Below, one piece after another: positions 15,295-23,283 of a stretch of DNA of 26,762 nt; position 1 is the first letter of the stretch, and every line of letters starts with the position of its first letter. A program made the translations under genes and the position numbers. The notes under the pieces were generated by a model, which saw only the letters and a list, made by a program, of their open reading frames with translations, ran no database searches and was not told the DNA's origin. The stretch comes from Hydrogenophaga sp. (GTDB lineage: Bacteria; Pseudomonadota; Gammaproteobacteria; Burkholderiales; Burkholderiaceae_C). The DNA lies in contig JAUXXN010000565.1 in the NCBI GenBank assembly GCA_030684755.1, positions 1 to 26,762 on the forward strand, given 5' to 3'.

Positions 15295-16278
15295 ATGAAA
15301 CGTCGCGAACTGCTCGCAGCAGGTGTTGCAGCCCTTTCTGCTCCTGCCTGGGTGTCTGCCCAAACCAGCACCAACTGGCCCTCAAGGTCCACAATCAAGC
15401 TCAACGTCCAGTACCCCCCCGGCGGTTTGGTGGACACGGTGGCGCGTTTGATGGCGCCGCACCTGGCCGCAGCGCTGGGGCAGTCGGTGGTGGTTGAAAA
15501 CCGGGCCGGTGCGGGTGGTTTGGTGGGCACAGAGTTTGTCTCGCGCCAAAGCCCCGACGGTTACAACCTGCTGATCAGCCACGCCTCGGTGCATGTGTAC
15601 GCCACGGCGACCCGCAAAAAAATGCCGTTCGATTCGATTGGTGACTTCACCCACATGGGCATGCTGGTGGAGGCGCCCATGCTGCTGCTGGTGAACGCGG
15701 AATCGTCTTACAAAACCTTGGCGCAATACACCGAGGCGGCCAAAACCAAACCGGTGAATTACGGCACTTCGGGCATTGGCTCGGCCAACCATTTGTATGG
15801 CGAGCTGCTGAAAATTGAAGCGTCGGCACCGATGCACACCCACGTGCCTTTCCAAGGCAGTGCACCGGCCATTCAGGCCTTGCTGGGCAGCCAGATTGAC
15901 AGTGTGTTCGACCCAGTGACCACCAACGTGGGCACGCTCAGGGCAGGCAAATTGCGCGCGTTGGCCGTCTCAACGCCCAACCGTTTGCCTGCGTTCCCCG
16001 ATATTCCTACCTTTGCAGAGCTGGGCTACCCATCGCTCACGGGTTCGCAGTGGCTGGGGCTTTCGGCGCCCAAAGGGTTGCCCGCACCCATTGCACAGCG
16101 CCTGACCGCTTTGATCCCTGAAATTTTGGCCAAACCCGATATCTTGGCCCAGTTGAACGAACTGCAAACACTGCCGCGCAAGACGCCGGTGCTGGGCAAT
16201 GAATTTGCGCAGCTGATTCAGACCCAGGTGAGCAATTGGAGCGCTGTGGCCAAGCGTGCGAATGTCGAGGTGATCTGA
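15295..16278 (+). CDS. Bug/TctC family periplasmic substrate-binding protein
   Basis: A 327-residue extracytoplasmic solute receptor of the tripartite tricarboxylate (Bug) family, which binds small carboxylates or amides for import. The N-terminus KRRELLAAGVAALSAPAWVS is a signal peptide with a twin-arginine-like RR, and cleavage is likely after VSA (~23). The mature protein shows the Bug motifs: VQYPPGGLVDTVARLMAPHL, VVVENRAGAGGLVGTEFV, SPDGYNLLISH, NYGTSGIGSANHLYGELL, HVPFQGSAPAIQALLGSQID and GLSAPKGLPAPIAQRL. I chose the ATG at 15295 over 15289 because AAGGA (15284-15288) is 6 bases upstream of the former and abuts the latter. No TctA/TctB permease genes are adjacent, as is common for orphan Bug proteins. 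A consensus sigma-54 promoter with NtrC-like sites suggests nitrogen-limitation control, so a nitrogenous ligand is plausible (inference). Confidence 0.92.
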   Translation: MKRRELLAAGVAALSAPAWVSAQTSTNWPSRSTIKLNVQYPPGGLVDTVARLMAPHLAAALGQSVVVENRAGAGGLVGTEFVSRQSPDGYNLLISHASVHVYATATRKKMPFDSIGDFTHMGMLVEAPMLLLVNAESSYKTLAQYTEAAKTKPVNYGTSGIGSANHLYGELLKIEASAPMHTHVPFQGSAPAIQALLGSQIDSVFDPVTTNVGTLRAGKLRALAVSTPNRLPAFPDIPTFAELGYPSLTGSQWLGLSAPKGLPAPIAQRLTALIPEILAKPDILAQLNELQTLPRKTPVLGNEFAQLIQTQVSNWSAVAKRANVEVI

Positions 16279-16314
16279 GCAGACGGGTGCGGGCATGGCC
16301 ATAGCCGTGTCTGC
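16279..16314 (+). terminator. Stem-loop directly after the Bug gene, weak terminator candidate
   Basis: GCAGAC (16279-16284) pairs with GTCTGC (16309-16314), enclosing a partly self-complementary GGC-ATGGCCAT-AGCC core. CTTTC follows. The stem starts immediately after the stop codon, but the T tract is poor. Confidence 0.3.
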
Positions 16315-16409
16315 CTTTCGTGCGCTGGCCCAGGCTATGTCCTGCTTGCTTTGTCGGCACACGAAAGTGTTTATCCTTGGGCGCCTCTTCAACACCTCCT
16401 TTGCCACCC

Positions 16410-17051
16410 ATGACCGAAGTCGATTTCGAACAAATCACGAGCTACCAGCGTTACAAAATGATGGCCAGCTTGATCGTTCCCCGTCCGATCGCACTGGTGA
16501 CCACCTTGGGGCGCAACGGCGTGGCCAACGCAGCGCCGTTTTCCATGTTCAACATGGTGGGAGAAGACCCGCCCATTTTGATGCTCAGCATCAACCGGCT
16601 GACCGATGGGCGCCTGAAAGACACGGCGGCCAATATTCTGGACAACAACGAGTTTGTGGTGCACATGTCGGACGAGGCGATTGCCGCCAAGATGCACGCT
16701 TGCGGCGAGTCGTTGCCGCCCGATGTCAGTGAACTGACCCGGGTGGGTTTGACGCCCGGACCCTCGCGCACCGTTAAGCCGCCGCGCATTCTGGAAGCCC
16801 CGGTGGCGTTTGAGTGTGTGTTGCAGGAAAAACTGGAAACCGAAAGCCGTTACGTGTTCATTGGCCGGATTCAATGGATGGCCGCGCGCGATGGCCTGAT
16901 TGATACCGAGAAGTGGCGCGTGAACTTGCGTGAATACCACCCCGTGGCCCGCTTTGGGGCCAGTTTTTACACGCGCACCAACGACCGTTTTTCTATCGCC
17001 GATGATGTCTCAGAGGCACCGCCGCAGTCCACGTCGATCGATACCCTTTGA
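16410..17051 (+). CDS. Flavin reductase family protein (FMN-binding split barrel)
   Basis: A 213-residue protein of the flavin-reductase-like FMN-binding family. The N-terminal half carries the flavin-site pattern LIVPRPIALVTTLG and GVANAAPFSMFNMVGEDPPI (~26-62), followed by the conserved KDTAANILDNNEFVVHM and the later FIGRIQWM strand. Such proteins bind FMN and reduce it, or use it on small substrates, and the exact role is not set by sequence. The ATG at 16410 gives the conserved family start MTEVDFEQITSYQRYKMM, but no clear ribosome binding site is present. The upstream open frame to 16320 has no family resemblance. It follows the Bug gene by 131 bp, so co-transcription from the sigma-54 promoter is possible but not shown. 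It converges with dprA. Confidence 0.85.
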   Translation: MTEVDFEQITSYQRYKMMASLIVPRPIALVTTLGRNGVANAAPFSMFNMVGEDPPILMLSINRLTDGRLKDTAANILDNNEFVVHMSDEAIAAKMHACGESLPPDVSELTRVGLTPGPSRTVKPPRILEAPVAFECVLQEKLETESRYVFIGRIQWMAARDGLIDTEKWRVNLREYHPVARFGASFYTRTNDRFSIADDVSEAPPQSTSIDTL

Positions 17052-17120
17052 AGTGGCTGCCCATGCGCGCCGCGTGACCGCTGGCGCTGTGGGCAAGACA
17101 CCGGCGTTTCACCGGCATTT

Positions 17121-18236
17121 TCAGCTGCGGCCTATGCGTTGGAGCAAGCCCCCGGGCAGGCGGCCCACGTGGTCTTGTAGTTCCAGCTCCAGCAGCCGCG
17201 CTTGCAGCGTGGCGGTGGGCAGGCCGGTGCGGGCTTGCAGGGCGTCCAGGCTGACCGGGTCGAAACCCATGGCGCTGAGCAGCTCATCGGGCTCGGTCGG
17301 CTGCTCTGTGCCACTGTCTTTGAACACGTCGGCTGCGCGGGCACTGGGCGCCTCGGTGATGCGCAGGTCTTCCAAAATGTCTTGGGCCGACTCCACCAGC
17401 TTGGCGCCCTGCCGTATCAGCGCATGGCAACCGCGCGCTTGTGGCGCGTGAATGGAGCCCGGAATGGCGAACACCTCGCGGCCTTGCTCGGCGGCGAGCC
17501 GTGCGGTGATGAGTGAGCCAGATTGCACGGCGGCTTCCACCACCAGCGTGCCTTGGGACAAGCCAGCAATGATGCGGTTGCGCTGGGGGAAGTTGGCTGG
17601 CAAGGGTGGTGTGCCCAGGGCGTATTCGCTCACAACAGCTCCCCGCGCCACGATGCGGTGGGCCAGTGACCGGTGTTGTTTGGGGTACACACGGTCCAGA
17701 CCCGTGCCGACCACCGCGATGGTGGGCGCATCGGCATCGAGCGCGCCTTCGTGAGCCGCGCCGTCCACACCCAGCGCCAGCCCCGACACCACGCACACGC
17801 CGGCTTCTCCGAGCGCACGGGCGAACTGCCGGGCATTGGCTGCGCCTTGTGGGGTTGGGTTGCGGCTGCCGACAATGGCCAGTCGGCGGGGGTGGTTCAG
17901 AGCATCCAAGTCACCCAGCACATACAGCATCAAGGGCGGGTCGGCCATCTGCAGCAGTTCGGGCGGGTAGCGGGCATCACCCAGGGTGAGCACGTGGCGG
18001 TTGGAGGCCTCGGTCAGCCATGTTTGCAGGCGCTCCACGGCAGCGTCCAGCCCCTCAGGTGGGGTGAGCAAGGCCTGCGCCGGCTTGGGGCCGACCACCG
18101 CCCTCAACGCGGGCGGGCTTTGCCTGAAAACGGCTTCGGGTAAGCCAAAGGTGGCCAGCAGCTTGCGCGCTGACCCGTTGCCCACACCGGGTGTGAGCAG
18201 CAACCGCAGCCAGCTGGCTAGTTCATCGCTGCCCAT
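17121..18236 (-). CDS. dprA: DNA-processing protein DprA
   Basis: DprA (Smf) loads RecA onto incoming single-stranded DNA during natural transformation. The 371-residue protein has all three parts of the family. An N-terminal SAM/helix-hairpin-helix region covers ~1-90 (LASWLRLLLTPGVGNGSARK). The Rossmann-like DNA-binding core covers ~110-300 with IVGSRNPTPQGAANARQFA, CVVSGLALGVDGAAHEGAL, VVGTGLDRVYPKQH, FPQRNRIIAGLSQGTLVVEA and GSLITARLAAEQGREVFAIPG. A C-terminal winged-helix domain covers ~308-371 (LLSAMGFDPVSLDALQARTG). The C-terminal domain is present in only some DprA proteins, so this is the long form. The LysM gene lies 22 bp upstream on the same strand, so the two form an operon. This order beside def-fmt is common in Burkholderiales (recognition from memory). 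Confidence 0.95.
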   Translation of the reverse strand: MGSDELASWLRLLLTPGVGNGSARKLLATFGLPEAVFRQSPPALRAVVGPKPAQALLTPPEGLDAAVERLQTWLTEASNRHVLTLGDARYPPELLQMADPPLMLYVLGDLDALNHPRRLAIVGSRNPTPQGAANARQFARALGEAGVCVVSGLALGVDGAAHEGALDADAPTIAVVGTGLDRVYPKQHRSLAHRIVARGAVVSEYALGTPPLPANFPQRNRIIAGLSQGTLVVEAAVQSGSLITARLAAEQGREVFAIPGSIHAPQARGCHALIRQGAKLVESAQDILEDLRITEAPSARAADVFKDSGTEQPTEPDELLSAMGFDPVSLDALQARTGLPTATLQARLLELELQDHVGRLPGGLLQRIGRS

Positions 18237-18258
18237 CCGGGGTCGGCTTTTCAGCCGC

Positions 18259-19497
18259 TCAGGGGTTGGTGAAGCGGTCGCCCACTTTCACGCCATCGGT
18301 GATTTGAAGCACCAGCGCATAAGACACCTTGTCGAAGGTGCGGAACACCATCATGAGGCCGTTGCGCTCGCCGGGCAGGCGCAGTTGCGGGCGGGCGTCA
18401 TCGGTTTTGTCGGTCACCAGATGGCTGCTGCGCTGGATGGCCAGCACATGGCCGCGCTCGATGCCGTGGGCCGTGCCCCGGTTGATGACCACCACCTGGT
18501 TTTGCGCGGCAAAGGTGACGGCGTTGCCCGACACCGAGACGATTTGCCCAGTCTGGGCGCTGGCGGGCGCGCTCGGGATGTAGTTGGTCAGCTCGCGCGG
18601 CGGCTCGGGCAGCAGGCGGTCGCCCACGCGCATTTCTTCTTTGGCCACCACGATGTCGATGGTGGCGGGAATCAGTTCGGTCTGGACCTTGCCGCTGGCA
18701 TCGGTCACTTCGCGGCTGCTTTCACTGCGTTCCAGCAGGGCTTTGCCCACGTACTGGGCTTCAAACCCGAGAATATCGCCGGTGGTGGGGTCTTTCAGGG
18801 GAACGGCGTTGCGGAACACGCGAAGTTCACGTGACTGACCTGGGGTTTCGGTCAGGGCCTCGCCGGGCGCGCCTGAGCTGTACTGTCCACGGGCGTAGGC
18901 GCGGTCACCACGGCTGAGCAGCACGCGGGTTTCTTGGGTGGCCACAATGCGCGGTGCTCGCACAAAGGTGGCTTCGTCCACGATCATGGGCTCGGTCAGA
19001 AACGCCTCGATGGCTTGCAGAGAAATAGGCGGAATGCTGGTGTCGCCCAGGCTCTCGTAGCGGGTGCGTGGTGACACCCTTACCGTGCTGGTGTCGTCGC
19101 TTTGGGCGCCGGGTGGGCGGGTGCTCAGGCGGGCGCGGCCATCGGACTTGTCCAAATACAGCACCTGCCCGGGAAAAATACGGTGTGGGTTGCGAATCTC
19201 TTGCAGGTTCATGCCCCACAGCTCGGGCCAACGCCACGGGCTTTTCAGGAACAAGGTGGAGATGGCCCACAGGGTGTCGCCGCGTTTCACGGTGTGGCTG
19301 TCGGGCGCGTTGGGCGCCAGCTCAGTCAGTGCCACACCGGCTTGTGCCACTTGGCCTGCCGTGGCGCGTTGCTCGGTGGTGATGGGAAAGTTTTGTGCGC
19401 TGGCGTTGCCAACCAGCAGCAGGGCCAGCAGTGCGCTGGCGCATGCCAGAGGCCGCAGAGGGTGGGAGTTAGGTGACTGGCTTGACTTCAATGGCAT
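18259..19497 (-). CDS. LysM-domain exported protein
   Basis: A 412-residue secreted or periplasmic protein. A signal peptide covers about residues 14-34 (LACASALLALLLVGNASA, then cleavage before QNFP). One LysM peptidoglycan-binding domain (~68-115) reads HTVKRGDTLWAISTLFLKSP, then WRWPELWGMN, IRNPHRIFPGQVLYL. The rest (~116-412) has no catalytic motif I recognise. Its C-terminus contains a conserved-looking MVFRTFDKVSYALVLQITDG. Proteins of this architecture encoded immediately upstream of dprA in betaproteobacteria are usually annotated only as LysM proteins. A role at the cell wall is expected, and its link to DNA uptake is only positional. It is divergent from def, and the 278-bp gap between them should hold both promoters. 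Confidence 0.88.
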   Translation of the reverse strand: MPLKSSQSPNSHPLRPLACASALLALLLVGNASAQNFPITTEQRATAGQVAQAGVALTELAPNAPDSHTVKRGDTLWAISTLFLKSPWRWPELWGMNLQEIRNPHRIFPGQVLYLDKSDGRARLSTRPPGAQSDDTSTVRVSPRTRYESLGDTSIPPISLQAIEAFLTEPMIVDEATFVRAPRIVATQETRVLLSRGDRAYARGQYSSGAPGEALTETPGQSRELRVFRNAVPLKDPTTGDILGFEAQYVGKALLERSESSREVTDASGKVQTELIPATIDIVVAKEEMRVGDRLLPEPPRELTNYIPSAPASAQTGQIVSVSGNAVTFAAQNQVVVINRGTAHGIERGHVLAIQRSSHLVTDKTDDARPQLRLPGERNGLMMVFRTFDKVSYALVLQITDGVKVGDRFTNP

Positions 19498-19775
19498 GTG
19501 GGGGCCCCTGGGGCAGGCTTGGCTGGTTTCTGGAGCTCCAGACCACGGGGGTCAGAGGCGAGATTGCAGCGCAGCTTTTTCTTGACAATTTGGATTTGAT
19601 TCTGCGCCCAAGCCATTGATTAGGCAATGTATACGGGGAACGGCGTGAGCGGCTGTGGACAAAAGTGGCGAAAATAGCGACAAACGGGCAAGCATATATC
19701 TTAGAAGCCACTTGGGGACACCCCGGCCGCTGCCCTTTAACTTTTCAATCCGTCTCTTCTGTGGCCACGCCGACC

Positions 19776-20297
19776 ATGAACACGTCTCCTTTGCTCGATA
19801 TTCTCTGTTATCCCGATCCCCGCCTGCACACCGTGGCCCGCCCTGTGGCGGCAGTGGACGACCGCATTCGCGGTTTGATTGAACGCATGTTTGCCACCAT
19901 GTACGACGCCAACGGTATCGGCTTGGCAGCCACGCAGGTGAATGTGCATGAGCGGCTGGTGGTGATTGATGTGAGCGAAGAGCGCAACCAGCCCATGGTG
20001 CTGATCAACCCGGAGATTGAATGGGCCAGCCCTGAAAAACGCAAAGGCGAAGAGGGTTGCTTGTCGGTGCCGGGCATTTACGACGGCGTGGAGCGCTCGC
20101 TGGCGGTGCGGGTGCGCGCGCTGGACAGCGCGGGCCAGCCCCGGGTGCTTGAAGCCGAGGGCATGCTGGCGGTGTGCATTCAGCACGAAATGGACCACCT
20201 GATGGGCAAGGTGTTTGTGGAGCACTTGTCGCTGTTCAAGCAGGGGCGTATCAAGTCCAAGCTGCTGAAAGCGCAGCGCGAGGCAACGCGGTCCTGA
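19776..20297 (+). CDS. def: Peptide deformylase
   Basis: Removes the N-formyl group from nascent proteins. The 173-residue enzyme shows the three metal-site motifs: GIGLAATQ (~47-54, GxGxAAxQ), EGCLS (~93-97, with the Cys ligand) and QHEMDHL (~136-142, the HExDH metal/catalytic motif). I start it at the ATG at 19776 ([17 protein letters not shown]), the usual deformylase beginning. The upstream open frame to 19665 shows no resemblance. fmt starts 3 bp after the stop, giving the standard def-fmt pair that coordinates formylation and deformylation. All key residues are intact. Confidence 0.96.
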   Translation: MNTSPLLDILCYPDPRLHTVARPVAAVDDRIRGLIERMFATMYDANGIGLAATQVNVHERLVVIDVSEERNQPMVLINPEIEWASPEKRKGEEGCLSVPGIYDGVERSLAVRVRALDSAGQPRVLEAEGMLAVCIQHEMDHLMGKVFVEHLSLFKQGRIKSKLLKAQREATRS

Positions 20298-20300
20298 TTG

Positions 20301-21317
20301 ATGAACATCATTTTTGCCGGCACGCCGGAATTTGCCCGTGTGGCCTTGGCGCGTTTGCACGCGGCGGGTTTTCTGGTGTCGCTGGTGCTGACCCAGCCCG
20401 ACCGCCCCGCCGGACGAGGTATGAAGCTGCAAGCCTCGCCGGTGAAGCAGTTTGCGCTGGAGCACCAGATACCCGTGGCGCAGCCGCACAGCCTGCGTCT
20501 GGACGGCAAATACCCCGATGAAGCGGCTGCGGCGCGCGAGGCCATTGCCGCCGCGCAGGCCGACGCCATGGTGGTGGCCGCCTACGGGCTGATCTTGCCG
20601 CAGTGGGTGCTGGACGCGCCGCGCCTGGGCTGCTTCAACATCCACGCCTCGCTGCTGCCGCGCTGGCGCGGGGCCGCACCCATTCACCGCGCCATTGAAG
20701 CCGGGGACGCGCAAACCGGCGTCACCATCATGCAAATGGACGCCGGGCTGGACACCGGCGACATGTTGCTGCTGGAGCGCCTGCCCATCACCGACACCGA
20801 CACCACCGGTCTGCTGCACGACCGCCTGGCCACGCTGGGCGGGCGGCTGATGGTGGAGGCGCTGGAGCTGGCCGCCTGCGGTGGTCTCAAGCCGGTGCCG
20901 CAACCCACCGTGGGCGTGACCTACGCCCACAAGATTGAGAAAGCCGAAGCCGCCATCGACTGGCGCATGTCCGCCCAGGCCATTGCCCAGCGGGTGCGTG
21001 CATTCAACCCGTTCCCGGGCGCGGCCACGGCGCTGGCGGGCGAGGCGGTGAAGGTGTGGATGGCGCAGGCCGACACCTTGTGCGCTGCGGATGCTGACGC
21101 CGCTGATGCCGATACGGTGCCGGGTCAGGTGCTGTCGGTGGCGGACGACGGCATTCGCGTGCAAACCGGCGACGGCATGTTGGTGCTCACCGAGTTGCAG
21201 CGCGCCGGTGGCAAACGCCTGCCCGCCGCCGACTTTTTGCGCGGCTTCGCGCTGGTGCCGGGCCAAGTGCTGGATGCTGCGCCCGCGCAACTGGCGGCCC
21301 AGAAAGCAGCGCCCTGA
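20301..21317 (+). CDS. fmt: Methionyl-tRNA formyltransferase
   Basis: Transfers a formyl group from 10-formyl-tetrahydrofolate to Met-tRNA(fMet). The 338-residue length is normal. The N-terminal catalytic domain starts [19 protein letters not shown] and has [16 protein letters not shown]. The active-site [20 protein letters not shown] contains the catalytic Asn (113) and His (115), and [12 protein letters not shown] contains the Asp. The C-terminal OB-fold domain includes [14 protein letters not shown]. The ATG at 20301 is preferred to the adjacent TTG at 20298 because it gives the family start. The gene follows def by 3 bp and overlaps azlC by one base, suggesting co-transcription. Confidence 0.96.
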   Translation: MNIIFAGTPEFARVALARLHAAGFLVSLVLTQPDRPAGRGMKLQASPVKQFALEHQIPVAQPHSLRLDGKYPDEAAAAREAIAAAQADAMVVAAYGLILPQWVLDAPRLGCFNIHASLLPRWRGAAPIHRAIEAGDAQTGVTIMQMDAGLDTGDMLLLERLPITDTDTTGLLHDRLATLGGRLMVEALELAACGGLKPVPQPTVGVTYAHKIEKAEAAIDWRMSAQAIAQRVRAFNPFPGAATALAGEAVKVWMAQADTLCAADADAADADTVPGQVLSVADDGIRVQTGDGMLVLTELQRAGGKRLPAADFLRGFALVPGQVLDAAPAQLAAQKAAP

Positions 21318-22060
21318 TGTTCTTTTTGGCCGAAACCCGCCGCCACGCCGAATTTTGGGAAGGTGTGCGCGACCAAGCCACGGTGGCCATGGGCATTGGT
21401 GCCTGGGGCCTGATGACAGGGGTGGCCATGGTGAAGTCGGGCTTGTCGGTGCTGGAAGCGGTGCTGATGACGCTGATTGTGTACGCCGGCAGCGCACAGC
21501 TGGCGGCGGTGCCCATGATCGCGGCGGGTGCGCCGCTGTGGGTGATTTTGGCTGCAGCCTTTTGCGTCAACCTGCGTTTTGTGGTGTTTTCGGCCCACTT
21601 GCGGCCTTACATGATGCACCTGCCGCGCTGGCAGCGCATGGTGTCGGGCTACGTGACCGGCGACCTGAGCTATGTGTTTTTTGCCCGCCGTTACCACCAA
21701 CCCGGCCAAACACCCGACGAACTGGCCCGCCAGCAGGCTTACCTGATGGGCAATTGTGCGGTGAATTACATCGCCTGGATGTTGGCGAGTTTGGTGGGCA
21801 TTGCGCTGGCCAACGCCATTCCCACCGCCTGGGGTCTGGGCTTTGCAGGCATTCTGGCTCTGCTGGGGGTGTTGAGTTCGCTCGCCAGCTCCAAGCTGCG
21901 CATGGTGTCGGCGGGCGTGGCCGGTGCGGCGGCGGTGGCGGCTTTTGCCTTGCCGCTCAAGCTCAACATTTTGGTGGCCATTGCCAGCGCAGTGGCCATT
22001 TGTTTGGTGCTGGAAAAAATGCCTTGGAACCAGCCGCCGGGTGGAGCGCACCGTGTTTGA
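21317..22060 (+). CDS. azlC: AzlC family branched-chain amino acid exporter, large subunit
   Basis: A 247-residue inner-membrane protein of the AzlC/YgaZ family. With its small partner it exports branched-chain amino acids or related compounds. Several hydrophobic helices are visible (for example SVLEAVLMTLIVYAGSAQLA and LWVILAAAFCVNLRFVVFSA). The family motif YAGSAQLAAVPMIAAGAPLW and the conserved NLRFVVFSAHLRPYM are both present. The start ATG shares its first base with the fmt stop (TGATG), and azlD overlaps its end by 8 bp, so the three genes are translationally linked. Substrate assignment is by family only. Confidence 0.93.
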   Translation: MFFLAETRRHAEFWEGVRDQATVAMGIGAWGLMTGVAMVKSGLSVLEAVLMTLIVYAGSAQLAAVPMIAAGAPLWVILAAAFCVNLRFVVFSAHLRPYMMHLPRWQRMVSGYVTGDLSYVFFARRYHQPGQTPDELARQQAYLMGNCAVNYIAWMLASLVGIALANAIPTAWGLGFAGILALLGVLSSLASSKLRMVSAGVAGAAAVAAFALPLKLNILVAIASAVAICLVLEKMPWNQPPGGAHRV

Positions 22061-22388
22061 TGTCGATCCCTGGACCCTGCTCACCATCGTGGCGCTGGGC
22101 GTGGTCACCGTAGTCACGCGCGGGTTTTTCTTTATATCCAGCAAACCTTGGACGCTGCCCGGCTGGGCGCAGCGCGGCCTGCAATACGCTCCCATTGCCG
22201 CCCTGGCCGCCGTGGTGGTGCCCGAAGTGGTGATGACGCAGGGCGTGCTGATTCAAACCTGGCAAGACGCCCGCTTGTTTGCGGTGGCCGCTGGGCTGGC
22301 TTGGTTTGCCTGGCAGCGCGGCGTGCTCGGCACCATTGTGGCGGGCATGGTGGTGTATTTGCCGCTCAAAATTGGGCTGGGCTGGTGA
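22053..22388 (+). CDS. azlD: AzlD family small subunit of branched-chain amino acid exporter
   Basis: A ~111-residue membrane protein with about three or four helices (TLLTIVALGVVTVVTRGFFF, IAALAAVVVPEVVM, LFAVAAGLAWFAW, TIVAGMVVYLPLKIGL), matching the AzlD/YgaH small-subunit pattern. I start it at GTG 22053 because GGTGGAG at 22040-22046 lies 6 bases upstream. GTG 22041 would be the alternative and add four residues. It overlaps azlC by 8 bp, as expected for an obligate heteromeric pair, and converges with the PAP2 gene. Confidence 0.9.
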   Translation: MFDVDPWTLLTIVALGVVTVVTRGFFFISSKPWTLPGWAQRGLQYAPIAALAAVVVPEVVMTQGVLIQTWQDARLFAVAAGLAWFAWQRGVLGTIVAGMVVYLPLKIGLGW

Positions 22389-22437
22389 CGCCGCAAAACC
22401 ACCATGGTGTTGTTGCTTGGCCGTGCGTTCGTACAGA

Positions 22438-23187
22438 TCAGATCTTGGCACCTGCCAACCACGGCTGCGCCAGCCGCCAGCCCAGCAGCGAAACGGCGGC
22501 GCACACCACCAGCGTCCACAGCGTATGGCTGGGGTAGTGGGCGCCGCGTAGGGTTTGCACGCCACCGGCCACCAGACCCGCTACCAGAATCACGAACAAC
22601 CAGCTCAGCCCCACCCCGCGTTTGCGGGTCGGCTGGGTCTGCGCAGGGCTCAACCACGGCAGGCACAAGGCTATAAAACCCAAGGCACTGGACGCGTGTC
22701 CGCCGGGAAAGCACCGACCTGAACCGCCGTCGCTTTGCCCCCAACTCCAGTGCGACACATAAGCCGCACTGCCACCAAATATCTTCAGATCCCAGGGGCA
22801 GCTGGTCTGGCTTTGGTTCTTGATCAGGTTGACCGCCAGCAAAGACAACAGCACCAACAGCACCAGTACCAGGCGTTCGCGCCGGGGCAGACTCAGCCAT
22901 TGAAAGGTAGGCCTCTCCCAGCGAGCAGGCCACACCGACCACAGCGCCATCAGCACCAACAACGCGGTGCAGGCCTGCCTCCAGCCTTCGTGCAACACGC
23001 GCTCCAGCAACCAGTGGTTGCGCAGCGGGAAGCCCTGGGCGGTGCCCAGCCACTGCATGACCGGCAGGTCGGCACCGCTGGCGTCCCACAACAGCGTCAC
23101 CGCCCATGCAGCGAGGAGCCAGAGCGCAGGGCTGCTGGTCTGGGTTGGGGTGCCACCGGTGGGCGCCGTGTGAAAGGTGTCAAACAT
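22438..23187 (-). CDS. PAP2-family membrane phosphatase
   Basis: A 249-residue integral membrane acid phosphatase of the PAP2 superfamily, acting on lipid phosphates such as lipid A or undecaprenyl pyrophosphate (substrate not determined). Hydrophobic segments include LWLLAAWAVTLLWDASG, ACTALLVLMALWSVWPA, LVLVLLVLLSLLAVNLI and LSWLFVILVAGLVAGGV. Motif 1 reads K-x6-CPWDL rather than K-x6-RP, motif 2 is CFPGGHASSALGF, and motif 3 is GAHYPSHTLWT. From memory this variant set fits the COG3907-type PAP2 subfamily, so it is not by itself a sign of decay. The gene is divergent from a response regulator/kinase pair, and a perfect PmrA-box match lies 25 bp upstream of its ATG (23187). Co-regulation with that system, and a role in envelope or lipid A modification, are inferences from this. 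Confidence 0.85.
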   Translation of the reverse strand: MFDTFHTAPTGGTPTQTSSPALWLLAAWAVTLLWDASGADLPVMQWLGTAQGFPLRNHWLLERVLHEGWRQACTALLVLMALWSVWPARWERPTFQWLSLPRRERLVLVLLVLLSLLAVNLIKNQSQTSCPWDLKIFGGSAAYVSHWSWGQSDGGSGRCFPGGHASSALGFIALCLPWLSPAQTQPTRKRGVGLSWLFVILVAGLVAGGVQTLRGAHYPSHTLWTLVVCAAVSLLGWRLAQPWLAGAKI

Positions 23188-23211
23188 GCCGGTGGACTGT
23201 GGACCGGCTTC

Positions 23212-23228
23212 TTTAAGCGGTGCTTAAG
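23212..23228 (+). promoter_or_regulatory. PmrA-type box (direct repeat)
   Basis: TTTAAG-CGGTG-CTTAAG matches the PmrA consensus YTTAAK-N5-YTTAAK at every position. It lies 25 bp from the PAP2 start and 55 bp from the response-regulator start, and a GATAAT -10-like element follows at 23238-23243. The reverse strand is a near match. Autoregulation and control of PAP2 are inferred. Confidence 0.65.
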
Positions 23229-23283
23229 CCCGGGCCGGATAATGAAGTTTTCGCTTTTTCGGACCCTGAGTCCGCTCCCTGAC

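Noticed and set aside
19582..19587. TTGACA as a -35 box for def.
   Set aside because: No acceptable -10 element at 16-18 bp spacing, so I did not call a promoter.
19737..21497. A 586-codon minus-strand frame opposite def and fmt.
   Set aside because: Same codon-bias shadow. The plus strand encodes two intact, recognisable enzymes.
22438..23187. PAP2 motif changes (Cys for Arg in K-x6-RP; His for Asp in the last motif) as evidence of an inactive enzyme.
   Set aside because: As far as I recall, CPWDL and SHTLW are characteristic of a whole PAP2 subfamily, so the changes are probably normal.
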